This document shows, in pieces, positions 1 through 8,703 of a stretch of DNA of 64,000 nucleotides. Under the pieces are notes generated by a model. It was not told where the DNA came from and did not search any database. It saw only the letters and a list, made by a program, of their open reading frames with translations. Location of the stretch: positions 310,001-374,000 of the forward strand of contig NZ_NPDQ01000001.1 of the NCBI RefSeq assembly GCF_002812125.1. The letters run 5' to 3'. Position 1 is the first letter of the stretch. Each line of letters starts with the position of its first letter. A program made the position numbers and the translations under genes. This DNA is from Leptospira brenneri. GTDB lineage: Bacteria > Spirochaetota > Leptospiria > Leptospirales > Leptospiraceae.

Positions 1-1440
1 AACTTAAAATTTCGAGCGAAGGATTACAAATCCGATGACTCGTTTGAATCAGCAGAATACGAGTATTTTGGTAACGAAACCGAAGGATGGGAGATCAAAC
101 GAAATGGTGAATCCTACCTTCATCTAGGCCCAGGTTATATCCCTCTCAAGACCATCTCTTGTGGCGTTTGTTCCACCGATATAGATCGTCGTTTTTTACC
201 CTTCCCCTTACCCCAAATTATCGGCCATGAAGTTCTGGCAGAGGGTCTTGGTGACAACCAAGGAAAACAATATGTTGTCGAAATTAATGATACTTTTGAG
301 GCAAGGGGAGATCAAAATCCTGATCTCTTTTGTAAGGAAGGGATTCCCACCCATTCTCCAGAAAGAAAGGTGCTTGGGATTGATAGGTTGCCTGGTGGGT
401 TTGGACCCTATATCTTAGCACCGATTCATGCTGCGATTTCCTTAGAAGGTGTCTCTCCCAAAGCTGCTGTTTTGATGGAACCCTTTGCCGCAGCTTTACA
501 AGCAATCCTTGCTTCGCCGCCGAAACCAGGGGATCATGTGGCAGTTCTCGGACCACGCCGATTGGGGAGTTTGATTTTAGCCGCTCTTGCTTCTTATCGA
601 AAAACCAATGGGTCTGATTTTCGCATAACTGCAATTACTCGTCACGACCATTTAGTGACCTTGGCAAAATCGATGGGTGCCGATGAAATTGTGGATCTTC
701 GCAAAACGGATATTAATGAACTTAAAAATCGGTTTGATATTGTTTACGATACTACTTCTACTGCTTCCGGTTTTGAATCCGCATTGCAAATTGCTAAACG
801 TGAAGTTCATTTGAAAACTACCAATGGACAAGTGATGGCAGGTATCGCTCATTTGACAGAACTGGTTGTGGATGAACTTTCTATCCTTCCATATTCGGAT
901 ACGAATGTTCTTTTCCATTGGAAAAAGGAAAACCGCAAGAATCAGAATGTATTTGTGTTTGGTGGTGTTTCCGCGTCTATTAAGGAAAACTTAAAAAAAC
1001 ATTTTACTGTTTTTGAGGGAAGTTCGTCGGATGCAGAAAACATTTTAAATTCAGATCAGTTTTCTAACCGATTGCCTAGGTTTGACTTCGTAGTCGTTTC
1101 TAATCCCGAAGAGTTGAGTTTGGCAATTCGACCCAATCCAAAACATGAAAATTCTTTGGCGCGACCAAGGGGAGCCATACTTGTGGATTCCACAAATGGA
1201 TCAAAGTGGCCTGTGCAAACAAATCTTGTGGCTCAATTTTTTGCCAATGGTAAAGAAATTCATAGTTCACGCTGTGGAGATTTTCATATGGCCATATCTT
1301 TACTTCGTGATAATCCAGACATTACACATGCATTGGAAACTAATTTGATTTCCCATCGTTTTTCTTCTGACCAATTGGAAGAGGCTTATGCGACGGCAAA
1401 AGATCCTTCCAGTGTTAAGGTAGTGGTCGATTTTAAATAA
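1..1440 (+). CDS. MDR-type zinc alcohol dehydrogenase-like protein, 5' end outside window
   Basis: The frame is open from base 1, so the gene begins before the window; 479 codons are visible. Codons about 53-59 (CGVCSTD) carry the catalytic-zinc cysteine and codons 75-77 (GHE) the second zinc ligand pair of medium-chain dehydrogenases. The dinucleotide-binding loop near codon 181 reads LGPRRLGSL, a degenerate version of GxGxxG. At more than 479 residues it is well above the usual 350 of the family, with an extra C-terminal stretch that includes a second Rossmann-like strand (VFVFGGVSASI). The substrate is unknown. It is followed four bases later by an SAH-hydrolase-like gene, so the two are probably co-transcribed. 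Family call firm, function open. Confidence 0.75.
   Translation, partial: NLKFRAKDYKSDDSFESAEYEYFGNETEGWEIKRNGESYLHLGPGYIPLKTISCGVCSTDIDRRFLPFPLPQIIGHEVLAEGLGDNQGKQYVVEINDTFEARGDQNPDLFCKEGIPTHSPERKVLGIDRLPGGFGPYILAPIHAAISLEGVSPKAAVLMEPFAAALQAILASPPKPGDHVAVLGPRRLGSLILAALASYRKTNGSDFRITAITRHDHLVTLAKSMGADEIVDLRKTDINELKNRFDIVYDTTSTASGFESALQIAKREVHLKTTNGQVMAGIAHLTELVVDELSILPYSDTNVLFHWKKENRKNQNVFVFGGVSASIKENLKKHFTVFEGSSSDAENILNSDQFSNRLPRFDFVVVSNPEELSLAIRPNPKHENSLARPRGAILVDSTNGSKWPVQTNLVAQFFANGKEIHSSRCGDFHMAISLLRDNPDITHALETNLISHRFSSDQLEEAYATAKDPSSVKVVVDFK
620..629 (+). repeat. Dispersed decamer TTCGCATAAC, copy 1
   Basis: Exact copy inside the MDR dehydrogenase gene, read as Phe-Arg-Ile-Thr. See the window-wide finding. 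Confidence 0.6.
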
Positions 1441-1444
1441 ATTT

Positions 1445-3895
1445 ATGACCCAAGAGAAACAAATTCATACATCGCTTGGTCCCGTTCTTGTTCCTGTGGA
1501 AGATGGGCTTTGGGAGATTGACCTAACTCACTTAAGAATCTTTTTTGGGCTTTCCATTTTATCTCGTACCATTGGTGAAGAGATAGGAAACCAATTACAT
1601 TCTCTTCCTGGTGATTTATCTTTTACTTACAAAATCAATCCAAATATCAACCACGAGTTAGTGGATATGCACATCCAACATGTGCAAGTATTTGCAAGAG
1701 CTGGGATTTTGAAAGATTGGGTTTTGTTTCGGGAACAATTTGAAGAAAACTTACGTTTTGTATTTGGTTCTTTCCAACAACAATCTGTTGCCAAAAAGAT
1801 TCATCCAGAGTTTTACGGAGAAGATCCCAATCGAAATTCTTCAGTGGCACTACTTTTCCCGTTTGAAGCAGAATTCATTCATGATTCTGGTTATTATATC
1901 CTTATGGAAAGAGTCGCTAGCCAATATAGAATTGGTGATTTTTTTCTTCGCATAACAATTGATACAAGGGAAGATGGATGTTTGAATTTAGCAAACATCA
2001 AACATGAAACGATTAGTGATGCCCATGTTAGAACTTACATAGCCGGTGCTTCTAAAATTAGTGAATCACTTAGCACGGGAATCATCAATGCGGCCCAAAA
2101 AGGGGAAACTTTTTACGAAGAAGAAAATAGTCATTTCAGTAAGGTATTTTCTCAAATTGAAAAAACTCCTTTGGGAAAACTCACGAATATCAATTTTTAT
2201 TGGGAAGAACAATATCGAAATTTGATTTTAAATTCGGATCCTAGTGTTCCTCTTTCGATACTCAAAAAACTCTTTCTTCTTTTGGAAGATTCTTCCGCTT
2301 CCAAAAAAATCAAAGAGGGAAATACCATCCGCGCTTTGATTGGAAAGGTTTCTGTTTACGTAGATCTTTCTCGTTTGGATCGTGTCCTCAATTTTAGCAT
2401 CAATAAAAAGAGAACCTTACTTGATTCTTCTTTTTATCTAAAACGTATGCCTCTTTTGGAAGAGATTGCTAATGGGAAAGGGCATAATTTTAACTTTGAT
2501 GGCGTTCATATTTTTTTGATTCACCACATAACGTCAGAAATTATTTCACTGATTGAAACTTTTAGAAGATTGAAGGTAAGTTCTTTAGATGTCGCCTTTG
2601 TTAAGTATGGCGGAAATATTCCACCGGTCTATTTGGACATTTTGTTAGACATCCCAACAGAAGTGTTCTTTATGGCCGGTCTCGAATTTAAACTCACTGC
2701 GAACCATACTCCTTATTATGGTGTATCTCCTTTGTATAGTGACTTCGAAAACCATGTGTCTTTCCGTCACAAATTAGAAGATGCTAAATTAGGTTTTTTT
2801 GATGCAATGAGAAGGTTAGGGATATTTTTATTTTTAACTAAACTCATTTCTGTTATTTCCAAAAATGAAAAAATTCTTCTAATTGAAGATGGTGGTTATG
2901 TAGCGCCAATTTTAAATGAACGTGCATTGGATGGAATTTCGTTTGGAGCCGTTCTAGATGAATTCTGGGTTGAATCAAAAGCGAACCATTTACGGGAAAA
3001 ACCATTTTCTGAAATTCTAAAATCCTATGTGATCGGAACCGTTGAACATACGAGAAATGGATACGACCGTTTGGTTAAAGTCAAAGTTGATAAAAAAGGA
3101 TTATTTTTGCCTGCTTTTTCTATTGCCGTTTCGAATGAAAAAACGCAGGAAGAATCAAAGGAAGTAGCGCGTTCGATTTTAAATGCGGTAACGAATACTT
3201 TACAGGGTGTTGGAAAGGTTTTATCAAAACGTAAAGTTCTTCTTTTGGGATCTAAAGGAAATATTGGTGGGTTTTTAAAAAAATACCTAGTGGGTGGATA
3301 CCTTCATGAAAACAATTTGGATATACTCGAGGTAGATCGTAAATTTGAATCGAATTTGAAATTAGAAAAATCAGATTTTTCATCTGTTTCAGATTCTGAG
3401 TTTGCAGAAATTGATTTTATCATTGGTGTCACAGGCGAATCGATTATTTTACCCAAAACTTGGGAATCTTGGATTCTAAATAGTAAACACAAACAATTGT
3501 TTATTGCTTCTGGTTCTACAAAAACGGTTGAGTTTGCTGATTTTATCAAATGGGTTAATGAACTGAATCTTTCTGAAAATCCAAAACTAGGTACTGAGGA
3601 TTTACAAATTTCTTTTCATCGAATTCTAGATCCACAAACTCAGATGGATTTAGGATCTCGTATTTTATTTAAAATTCCAAAAAGAGAGATCGAAAAAGAA
3701 GTTTTTTTGATTAGTGATGGAAGCCCTGTAAACTTTCTATTTTTTGGTGTTCCTACGGAGTCGATGGATCCTATCATCTCACAACTTGCGAGTGTATCTT
3801 TAGGTATGATTAATTATTATAAATCAGAAAATTTACCAAATCCAGATTTATATGCTGTTGATCATCAAATTGATGTTTGGGGAAAATTTTTGTGA
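1445..3895 (+). CDS. Large protein with S-adenosylhomocysteine hydrolase-like C-terminal half
   Basis: 816 residues, no signal peptide. I do not recognise the first 450 residues. The later part resembles adenosylhomocysteinase. [12 protein letters not shown] near residue 480 fits the region before its NAD domain. [11 protein letters not shown] near 532 resembles the VEETTTGVHRL motif. [13 protein letters not shown] near 595 is a GxGxxG Rossmann entry, and IGVTGESII followed by [12 protein letters not shown] matches the strand and loop that normally close the NAD site. True SAH hydrolase is about 430-470 residues and lacks such an N-terminal extension, so this is more likely a paralogue acting on another substrate. 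The stop overlaps the GTG start of the Nudix gene. The similarity was read by eye and needs a structure-based check. Confidence 0.55.
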   Translation: MTQEKQIHTSLGPVLVPVEDGLWEIDLTHLRIFFGLSILSRTIGEEIGNQLHSLPGDLSFTYKINPNINHELVDMHIQHVQVFARAGILKDWVLFREQFEENLRFVFGSFQQQSVAKKIHPEFYGEDPNRNSSVALLFPFEAEFIHDSGYYILMERVASQYRIGDFFLRITIDTREDGCLNLANIKHETISDAHVRTYIAGASKISESLSTGIINAAQKGETFYEEENSHFSKVFSQIEKTPLGKLTNINFYWEEQYRNLILNSDPSVPLSILKKLFLLLEDSSASKKIKEGNTIRALIGKVSVYVDLSRLDRVLNFSINKKRTLLDSSFYLKRMPLLEEIANGKGHNFNFDGVHIFLIHHITSEIISLIETFRRLKVSSLDVAFVKYGGNIPPVYLDILLDIPTEVFFMAGLEFKLTANHTPYYGVSPLYSDFENHVSFRHKLEDAKLGFFDAMRRLGIFLFLTKLISVISKNEKILLIEDGGYVAPILNERALDGISFGAVLDEFWVESKANHLREKPFSEILKSYVIGTVEHTRNGYDRLVKVKVDKKGLFLPAFSIAVSNEKTQEESKEVARSILNAVTNTLQGVGKVLSKRKVLLLGSKGNIGGFLKKYLVGGYLHENNLDILEVDRKFESNLKLEKSDFSSVSDSEFAEIDFIIGVTGESIILPKTWESWILNSKHKQLFIASGSTKTVEFADFIKWVNELNLSENPKLGTEDLQISFHRILDPQTQMDLGSRILFKIPKREIEKEVFLISDGSPVNFLFFGVPTESMDPIISQLASVSLGMINYYKSENLPNPDLYAVDHQIDVWGKFL
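1947..1956 (+). repeat. Dispersed decamer, copy 2
   Basis: Exact copy inside the SAH-hydrolase-like gene, read as Leu-Arg-Ile-Thr. Confidence 0.6.
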
Positions 3896-4314
3896 GTAAC
3901 CATGGATTTTTTCAGATCACTCAAAAGTTGTTTCTTCGCGATGGAGAAAAATTGTTAGTTTTACGAGACAGAAAGTCTGGTCACGGTGATCTACCTGGCG
4001 GAAGAATGAATGAAGACGAATTTTTTTCGGATTGGTCGGAGAGTATTTTTCGTGAAGTTTCTGAAGAGTTGGGTGAACAAATTAAAATTGATGTAAACCC
4101 AGAGCCAATTTTTATTCATAAACATCGTGTGAATGAAGGTAACTTTCCTTGCGTTATCATTGCTTATACTGCTAGTCTAGTGAATGGAAACATTCAATTA
4201 TCAGATGAACATGATTTTATGGATTGGGTCAATATAAAGGACTTTGATCCATCTAAACTTTTTTCGGAGTACATGTTGGAAGCGGTCCAACTTTATTTAA
4301 AAAAACATGCATAA
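3892..4314 (+). CDS. Nudix hydrolase
   Basis: About 140 residues. I chose the GTG at 3892 because it overlaps the previous stop (GTGA), which suggests translational coupling; an in-frame TTG at 3877 would extend it by five codons. The Nudix box runs from GGRMNEDE (residues 36-43) to REVSEELGE (54-62) and keeps the metal-binding REVSEE core. The spacing between the first Glu and the REUxEE element is ten residues rather than the canonical seven, so the loop carries a small insertion. It should cleave a nucleoside diphosphate linked to some other moiety. The substrate is not readable from sequence, but the operon suggests a nucleotide-derived metabolite shared with the dehydrogenase and SAH-hydrolase-like proteins. 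Confidence 0.8.
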   Translation: MSNHGFFQITQKLFLRDGEKLLVLRDRKSGHGDLPGGRMNEDEFFSDWSESIFREVSEELGEQIKIDVNPEPIFIHKHRVNEGNFPCVIIAYTASLVNGNIQLSDEHDFMDWVNIKDFDPSKLFSEYMLEAVQLYLKKHA

Positions 4315-5452
4315 TTTATACGTTCCACCGTACAAAATTCTACTTTTTATCGTTCTGTTTGGTTTCGGCTTTTTTTCAGCCTCAATTTTAAAAGACAATC
4401 AAACCACCTTACCTAAGTTTGATATACCAAAACCTGATCTTAGTATTGATTTGAAGTTTGATTTCGATTTTAATTTTAGTAAACCAGAAGTAGATGAGGA
4501 AATAACAAAACCAACTGTATCCTGGAAAGAAGTCACCATTCAAACCAATGGAACTGACCGAAAATATGGGAACCTGGTGGGAATTCAACTAGTTCTAAAA
4601 CCAGAAGATTTTGTAAAAGAAGAATGGTGGCGTGAACGGATTGAAGAAACCCTAAGTAAGGGAAAATCATCTGGAATTTTTGATCGCAAGACAATTGTTA
4701 TATTTCCGGAACATACAGGGACAGGTTTACTTTATCTGGATGAAAAATCTAGATTCTTAAATGCTGATTCTTTGGATTTAGCTTTAAAAACCAAAGGTGA
4801 GAATTTTACAGTTTCTGATTTAATTTATTTAAAAGCAGAAAAAATGGTAGAGGTTTATGTTCGAACATTTTCTGAATTAGCAAAACAATACAATGTCCCT
4901 ATTTTAGGTGGAACAATAGTATTACCAAATCCAAAAATCATTAAAGGTAGTTTGGTGATTGATCCTAAGGGACCATTGTACAATGTCGCTATCCCATTTT
5001 CTGCAGATGGGAAACTGATGGATCCTTTGGTTAAAAAATCGATTCTTACCGAAGACGAATCAACCATTCTCACACCAGGAGAACCTACTCAGGACCGAGT
5101 TTGGATTGTGCCAGGTTGGAAGGTGGCAATATTCATTGGGCAGGAAGTTTTTGATGTAAACTTATATAATCGTCTTGTTGGGAAACCGATTGATGGTTTG
5201 ATCTCTCCTTCGGCCTCCTATCCAAATATGAAATGGCAAAACTTTGATTTAGAAGAGAACCAAATTTGGAAACAAGAAGGGATGGCAAAGTATATCAAAT
5301 CAACAAAAGCACAAGACTTAGTACAAGTGTTTATGTCTGGGCATTTATATGGAAAAACTTGGAAGGGAAAAACGTTCAACCTGCGGGACTTTTCTAATGA
5401 AGATCAGGTTGAATCGGTAGAAAGTCCAACAATCTTAAATTTGTACTTTTAA
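4307..5452 (+). CDS. Membrane-anchored nitrilase-superfamily-like protein lacking the catalytic cysteine
   Basis: 381 residues with one N-terminal membrane segment (about 9-28), then a charged, Asp/Phe-rich linker and a globular domain from about residue 75. The domain follows the nitrilase layout: [10 protein letters not shown] has Glu135 at the first catalytic position, a Lys pair at 243-244 lies in KKSILTEDE, and [12 protein letters not shown] sits where nitrilases have the xxICYE nucleophile elbow. The Cys is replaced by Gly278, so normal amidase or nitrilase chemistry is not expected. [15 protein letters not shown] is also typical of the fold. It overlaps the Nudix gene by eight bases and ends the operon. 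It could be a binding or regulatory pseudoenzyme; the assignment rests on motif order only. Confidence 0.5.
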   Translation: MHNLYVPPYKILLFIVLFGFGFFSASILKDNQTTLPKFDIPKPDLSIDLKFDFDFNFSKPEVDEEITKPTVSWKEVTIQTNGTDRKYGNLVGIQLVLKPEDFVKEEWWRERIEETLSKGKSSGIFDRKTIVIFPEHTGTGLLYLDEKSRFLNADSLDLALKTKGENFTVSDLIYLKAEKMVEVYVRTFSELAKQYNVPILGGTIVLPNPKIIKGSLVIDPKGPLYNVAIPFSADGKLMDPLVKKSILTEDESTILTPGEPTQDRVWIVPGWKVAIFIGQEVFDVNLYNRLVGKPIDGLISPSASYPNMKWQNFDLEENQIWKQEGMAKYIKSTKAQDLVQVFMSGHLYGKTWKGKTFNLRDFSNEDQVESVESPTILNLYF

Positions 5453-5468
5453 TTTTCAACGGTTTGCT

Positions 5469-5500
5469 CCTGATTTTAGATTTTTAATTTTAAGATCAGG
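5469..5500 (+). terminator. Hairpin after the dehydrogenase-nitrilase operon
   Basis: A 12-base-pair stem including two G-U pairs (5469-5480 with 5489-5500) closes an eight-base T-rich loop. It lies 17 bases after the stop of the nitrilase-like gene. There is no T-tract downstream, so it may be a factor-dependent terminator or an RNA-stabilising end. Confidence 0.35.
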
Positions 5501-5512
5501 GTTAAAATCGAT

Positions 5513-5541
5513 TTGACATACCGCTCCTTTCCTCAGAAATT
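5513..5541 (+). promoter_or_regulatory. Possible promoter of the 65-residue Cys protein
   Basis: A perfect TTGACA (5513-5518) is followed after 17 bases by a poor -10 (GAAATT). If used, transcription would begin within a few bases of the ATG at 5551, giving a nearly leaderless mRNA, which agrees with the lack of a clear ribosome binding site. Confidence 0.25.
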
Positions 5542-5550
5542 TTCAGAGTT

Positions 5551-5748
5551 ATGCCACAGAAGTCCCTTCCTAAAAACGAGTTCTATGTAAAATGCCCTTT
5601 GTATTCTAAAGGACTCTCTATCTGTCCTAGTTCCAAAGATCGTTTACAGACCGAGGACATCGAAAGGCTAACTTCGCATTGTATTACTGATACTTACAAA
5701 ACTTGTAATATCTTTTCTGCAAAAAAAGAAAAGGAACAAGCTGCTTAA
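5551..5748 (+). CDS. Small four-cysteine protein of unknown function
   Basis: 65 residues, no signal peptide or membrane segment. Four cysteines (about residues 15, 25, 44 and 52) occur in the contexts KCPLY, ICPSS, HCITD and TCNIF. Such spacing could bind zinc or an iron-sulfur cluster, though it is not a family I recognise. The last bases overlap the end of the convergent lipoprotein gene. A TTGACA element sits upstream, and the reading frame is consistent with a real gene, but coding status is not certain. Confidence 0.5.
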   Translation: MPQKSLPKNEFYVKCPLYSKGLSICPSSKDRLQTEDIERLTSHCITDTYKTCNIFSAKKEKEQAA

Positions 5749-6875
5749 CCATCATTCAATTTTCGTACTTTTTTAAAGTAGTCATAAATCATCCAGTCTT
5801 CGGCTGAAAAATTAAGATCATCTAACACAAGTTCCCCTCGTTTACTTTCGTAAACGATTCTGTCTCCAGCAACTCCCCACAAGCGTTCCATAAAAAATGG
5901 GAAATGTTCCTTTTTACCGGAGACTTTCCATTTCATTGGTTGGTTGGGGTCATTCTGGTTGGTGGCTATAAATTCATCTTTTCCTGTCATTCTCCAGGAG
6001 AAGGCTTCGCGAGTTACAATGGGAATTCCTCGATTGATGGATGGGTTTTTACCTTGGTGGTATACAACTTCTTTTAAATAAAGATCTCCGATTTTGCCAC
6101 CAACAACATATCCTGAAATTCCATTATTATAATAAAATCTAGGTAAAACAATGTCTTTAGAAAGAAGAGTCACTCGTTTGGATTCTAAGTTTAAAAAGAA
6201 TAGATTATAAGATCCGCCAATCCCCGACCAAATTAAAAACTCATTTCCGATAGATGTTATGTGGTAGTGGGTTTTTAATTTTGGATAGGGGGTGGGAAAG
6301 AGTTCACCTGCTATGTATTTTTCAGGTTTGGAACTTTTACCTGTTTTTTCAACGAAGAGTTGGTTTTCAAAGAAATACAATAATAAATCACCGGAATTAG
6401 TGATTGCCATTCCCGTTTTACAAGGAATATGAACAATCGATTCATGTTCTAAAGAAGAATCAACGGTTGAATAACCAAATAAAGCACAACCCCCATATTG
6501 TTTTAGAGGGTATTGAACTGCCACAAAGTTTCCGTTAGCTGATATTTGTATTGAGTCTGGTCGCAGTTTTAATTCGATAGAATTGCGACTGTCATTGACT
6601 AGGTCTTTAAAATAGAGGGTTTTATTCTCTGTCCAAACAATTTTAGTTCTGTCTTCGGAAAGAGCAAACAAACGAGGTTGGTTTGGTTTATTTTTAGAAA
6701 GTACTTCCGAAGTAGGACGGTTTGCTGACAGTCTATCTTGTAATAGAGCAAGTGCCTTTTCGTATTTTTCTTTAGTGATTAAATCTTCTATTTCAGAAAC
6801 TAAGGACTCATGTTTAGATTGGCAGGAGAAAAAAAATAAAATAAAAACAGGGATTAAAAAAGAAGATAATTTCAC
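5745..6875 (-). CDS. Hypothetical lipoprotein, possibly a beta-propeller
   Basis: 376 residues. The N-terminus is a lipoprotein signal peptide with lipobox FFSC (Cys about residue 18). A short helical stretch (KYEKALALLQDRL) is followed by repeated segments with ALSEDRTKIVW, ISANGNFVAVQY and AITNSGDLLLYFF, which have the strand-turn-strand look of WD40/PD40-type propeller blades. No catalytic motif is seen. Its ATG overlaps the stop of the EcsC-like gene (ATGA at 6872-6875), so the two form an operon. It probably sits on a membrane, facing the periplasm or surface. Confidence 0.6.
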   Translation of the reverse strand: MKLSSFLIPVFILFFFSCQSKHESLVSEIEDLITKEKYEKALALLQDRLSANRPTSEVLSKNKPNQPRLFALSEDRTKIVWTENKTLYFKDLVNDSRNSIELKLRPDSIQISANGNFVAVQYPLKQYGGCALFGYSTVDSSLEHESIVHIPCKTGMAITNSGDLLLYFFENQLFVEKTGKSSKPEKYIAGELFPTPYPKLKTHYHITSIGNEFLIWSGIGGSYNLFFLNLESKRVTLLSKDIVLPRFYYNNGISGYVVGGKIGDLYLKEVVYHQGKNPSINRGIPIVTREAFSWRMTGKDEFIATNQNDPNQPMKWKVSGKKEHFPFFMERLWGVAGDRIVYESKRGELVLDDLNFSAEDWMIYDYFKKVRKLNDG

Positions 6876-7492
6876 TGAGGCTCCAAAAATTCTCGAATTT
6901 CTTCGAAATGGATTTCTTTAGAAAATAACTCCATTGCTGTTTTGCCAACACGTTTTGTATCATAATAGGCAAAAGTTCCAGTGACTACTGCACCACCAAT
7001 CGGGATCCAACGAGAAAACTGCTTTCGGATGATCGATTTAGATACTATGATACCTAATTTTTCCAACATGGTTTGAAATACTCTAACAGTTGTTGGGCGA
7101 ATCAAGATTTTTAGAGAGGATTCTTCTATAATTTTACGGAACACTTGAGACCCACCATGTTTGAATAGGCAATAGAGCAACAACTCCTTTGTGACCTGGA
7201 CTTCTTTTCCGTAAAGAGCAGCAATGTCCAAAATCAAATGTCCTTGGATTCGATAGACCAAAAGTAATTCCGGAAGAATACTCAGGATGCCCAAAGGCCC
7301 AGGCGGTAGTGAGCAGGTGGCACTGATGAGCCCCGATTTAAAGGAAGCGTTCTGGACCAACTCCTGAATGAGATTGTCCGGGGGTTGGATTGTGGGTGCA
7401 TATGGACTTCGATAGTCCTCTAGTCCGGCAAATAGTTCGATAAGACCGTCCAAAAAACCTTCGGATTTGACCTGAGATGGAGTTTCGTTCAC
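6872..7492 (-). CDS. EcsC/DUF697-like protein
   Basis: 206 residues. The C-terminal part RWIPIGGAVVTGTFAYYDT followed by KRVGKTAMELF is typical of EcsC-family proteins, whose conserved hydrophobic hairpin precedes a xxxVGxxA helix. The middle has LPPGPLGILSILPELLLVYR, again as in the family. The molecular role of the family is not settled; membrane association is likely. First gene of a two-gene operon with the lipoprotein downstream. It is divergent from prfA with 67 bases between start codons. Confidence 0.65.
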   Translation of the reverse strand: MNETPSQVKSEGFLDGLIELFAGLEDYRSPYAPTIQPPDNLIQELVQNASFKSGLISATCSLPPGPLGILSILPELLLVYRIQGHLILDIAALYGKEVQVTKELLLYCLFKHGGSQVFRKIIEESSLKILIRPTTVRVFQTMLEKLGIIVSKSIIRKQFSRWIPIGGAVVTGTFAYYDTKRVGKTAMELFSKEIHFEEIREFLEPQ

Positions 7493-7559
7493 TGGTTTCT
7501 GGAATCCTCGTTAGATTTTGGTTTATCAAAAACAGGCATTCTATATCCTTTCCATAGAC

Positions 7560-8621
7560 ATGATAGATAGATTGAAAAAAATTCAAGAAAAATACCTGCG
7601 TATCGAGGATGAGCTCGCGAAGGCCACGGCATCCGATACTTTGAAGAATCTATCGAAAGAAAGATCTCGCCTAACTCCCGTATATACAAAGGCCGATGAA
7701 TATTTAAAAATTACGAAAGATTGCCAAGACGCTAAATTACTCTTAGAGTCTGAAAACGATCCAGATATGCATAGCATGTTGAAATCGGAAATAGAAGAAG
7801 GTGAAAAAAAATTAGAAGAACTCGCCAAAGAACTCGAAATCATGTTATTACCGCCAGATCCAAATTCTGGAAAAAGTATTCTTGTAGAAATTCGAGCCGG
7901 AACAGGTGGAGAAGAGTCAGGATTATTTTGTGCAGATTTGTTTCGTATGTACAACAAGTATGCTGATAAACAAGGTATCAGAGCTGAAATCATCGATGCA
8001 AGTCCCACGGGAATTGGTGGTTTCAAAGAAATCGTATTTTCGCTAGATGATGACAAAGCATATGATTTGTTTAAATTTGAATCTGGCACACATCGGGTTC
8101 AAAGGATTCCTGAAACAGAATCTGGTGGAAGAATCCATACATCCGCGGTAACTGTTGCCATACTTCCGGAAGCAGAAGAAAAAGAAGTAGAGATTAGAGA
8201 AAGCGATCTTAGAATCGACGTATATCGATCGTCAGGTGCTGGTGGTCAGCACGTCAACACAACTGACTCAGCTGTTCGGATTACCCATATCCCAACAGGC
8301 ATTGTCGTTGCTTCGCAGGAAGAACGTTCTCAAATCAAAAACCGCGACAAAGCGATGCGAGTTTTACGTGCAAGAATTGTTGACCAGATGGCTGATGCCG
8401 CCAAACAAAGTGCAGATGCTTTGAAAAAGGCGCAAGTGGGATCGGGAGATAGGTCGGAACGAATTCGTACTTATAACTTCCCGCAAGGTCGTTGTACGGA
8501 TCACCGGATTGGTTTTACGAGTCATAATTTACCTTCCATAATGGAAGGTGATTTGGACGAATTGATTGATGCCTTGGTGCAAGAGGATCGTTCCAAACGA
8601 TTGGCAGAGGCAAAAGCCTAA
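7560..8621 (+). CDS. prfA: Peptide chain release factor 1
   Basis: 353 residues, the usual length. It reads UAA and UAG at the ribosomal A site and triggers peptide release. The GGQ catalytic tripeptide lies at about 228-230 (GAGGQHVN), and the stop-codon-reading PxT motif at about 184-186 is PET in [11 protein letters not shown] chose ATG 7560 because [12 protein letters not shown] matches the family start; an in-frame TTG at 7518 would add 14 unrelated residues. The prmC/hemK methyltransferase gene that often follows prfA is absent here; the next gene is a protease. Confidence 0.97.
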   Translation: MIDRLKKIQEKYLRIEDELAKATASDTLKNLSKERSRLTPVYTKADEYLKITKDCQDAKLLLESENDPDMHSMLKSEIEEGEKKLEELAKELEIMLLPPDPNSGKSILVEIRAGTGGEESGLFCADLFRMYNKYADKQGIRAEIIDASPTGIGGFKEIVFSLDDDKAYDLFKFESGTHRVQRIPETESGGRIHTSAVTVAILPEAEEKEVEIRESDLRIDVYRSSGAGGQHVNTTDSAVRITHIPTGIVVASQEERSQIKNRDKAMRVLRARIVDQMADAAKQSADALKKAQVGSGDRSERIRTYNFPQGRCTDHRIGFTSHNLPSIMEGDLDELIDALVQEDRSKRLAEAKA

Positions 8622-8628
8622 AAAAACT

Positions 8629-8646
8629 TTCCAAATTCCTTTGGAA
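8629..8646 (+). terminator. Weak hairpin after prfA
   Basis: TTCCAAA (8629-8635) pairs with TTTGGAA (8640-8646) around a TTCC loop, eight bases after the prfA stop. No T-tract follows, so a terminator role is only suggested by position. Confidence 0.25.
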
Positions 8647-8703
8647 TTCGATTGATTCAGGCCGTTTGAATGTTATAAAAGATAGGTCAGGAATTTCCTT
8701 TAA

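Noticed and set aside
284..634. Minus-strand open frame opposite the dehydrogenase gene
   Set aside because: It is antisense to a clear MDR gene and shows no protein-like features.
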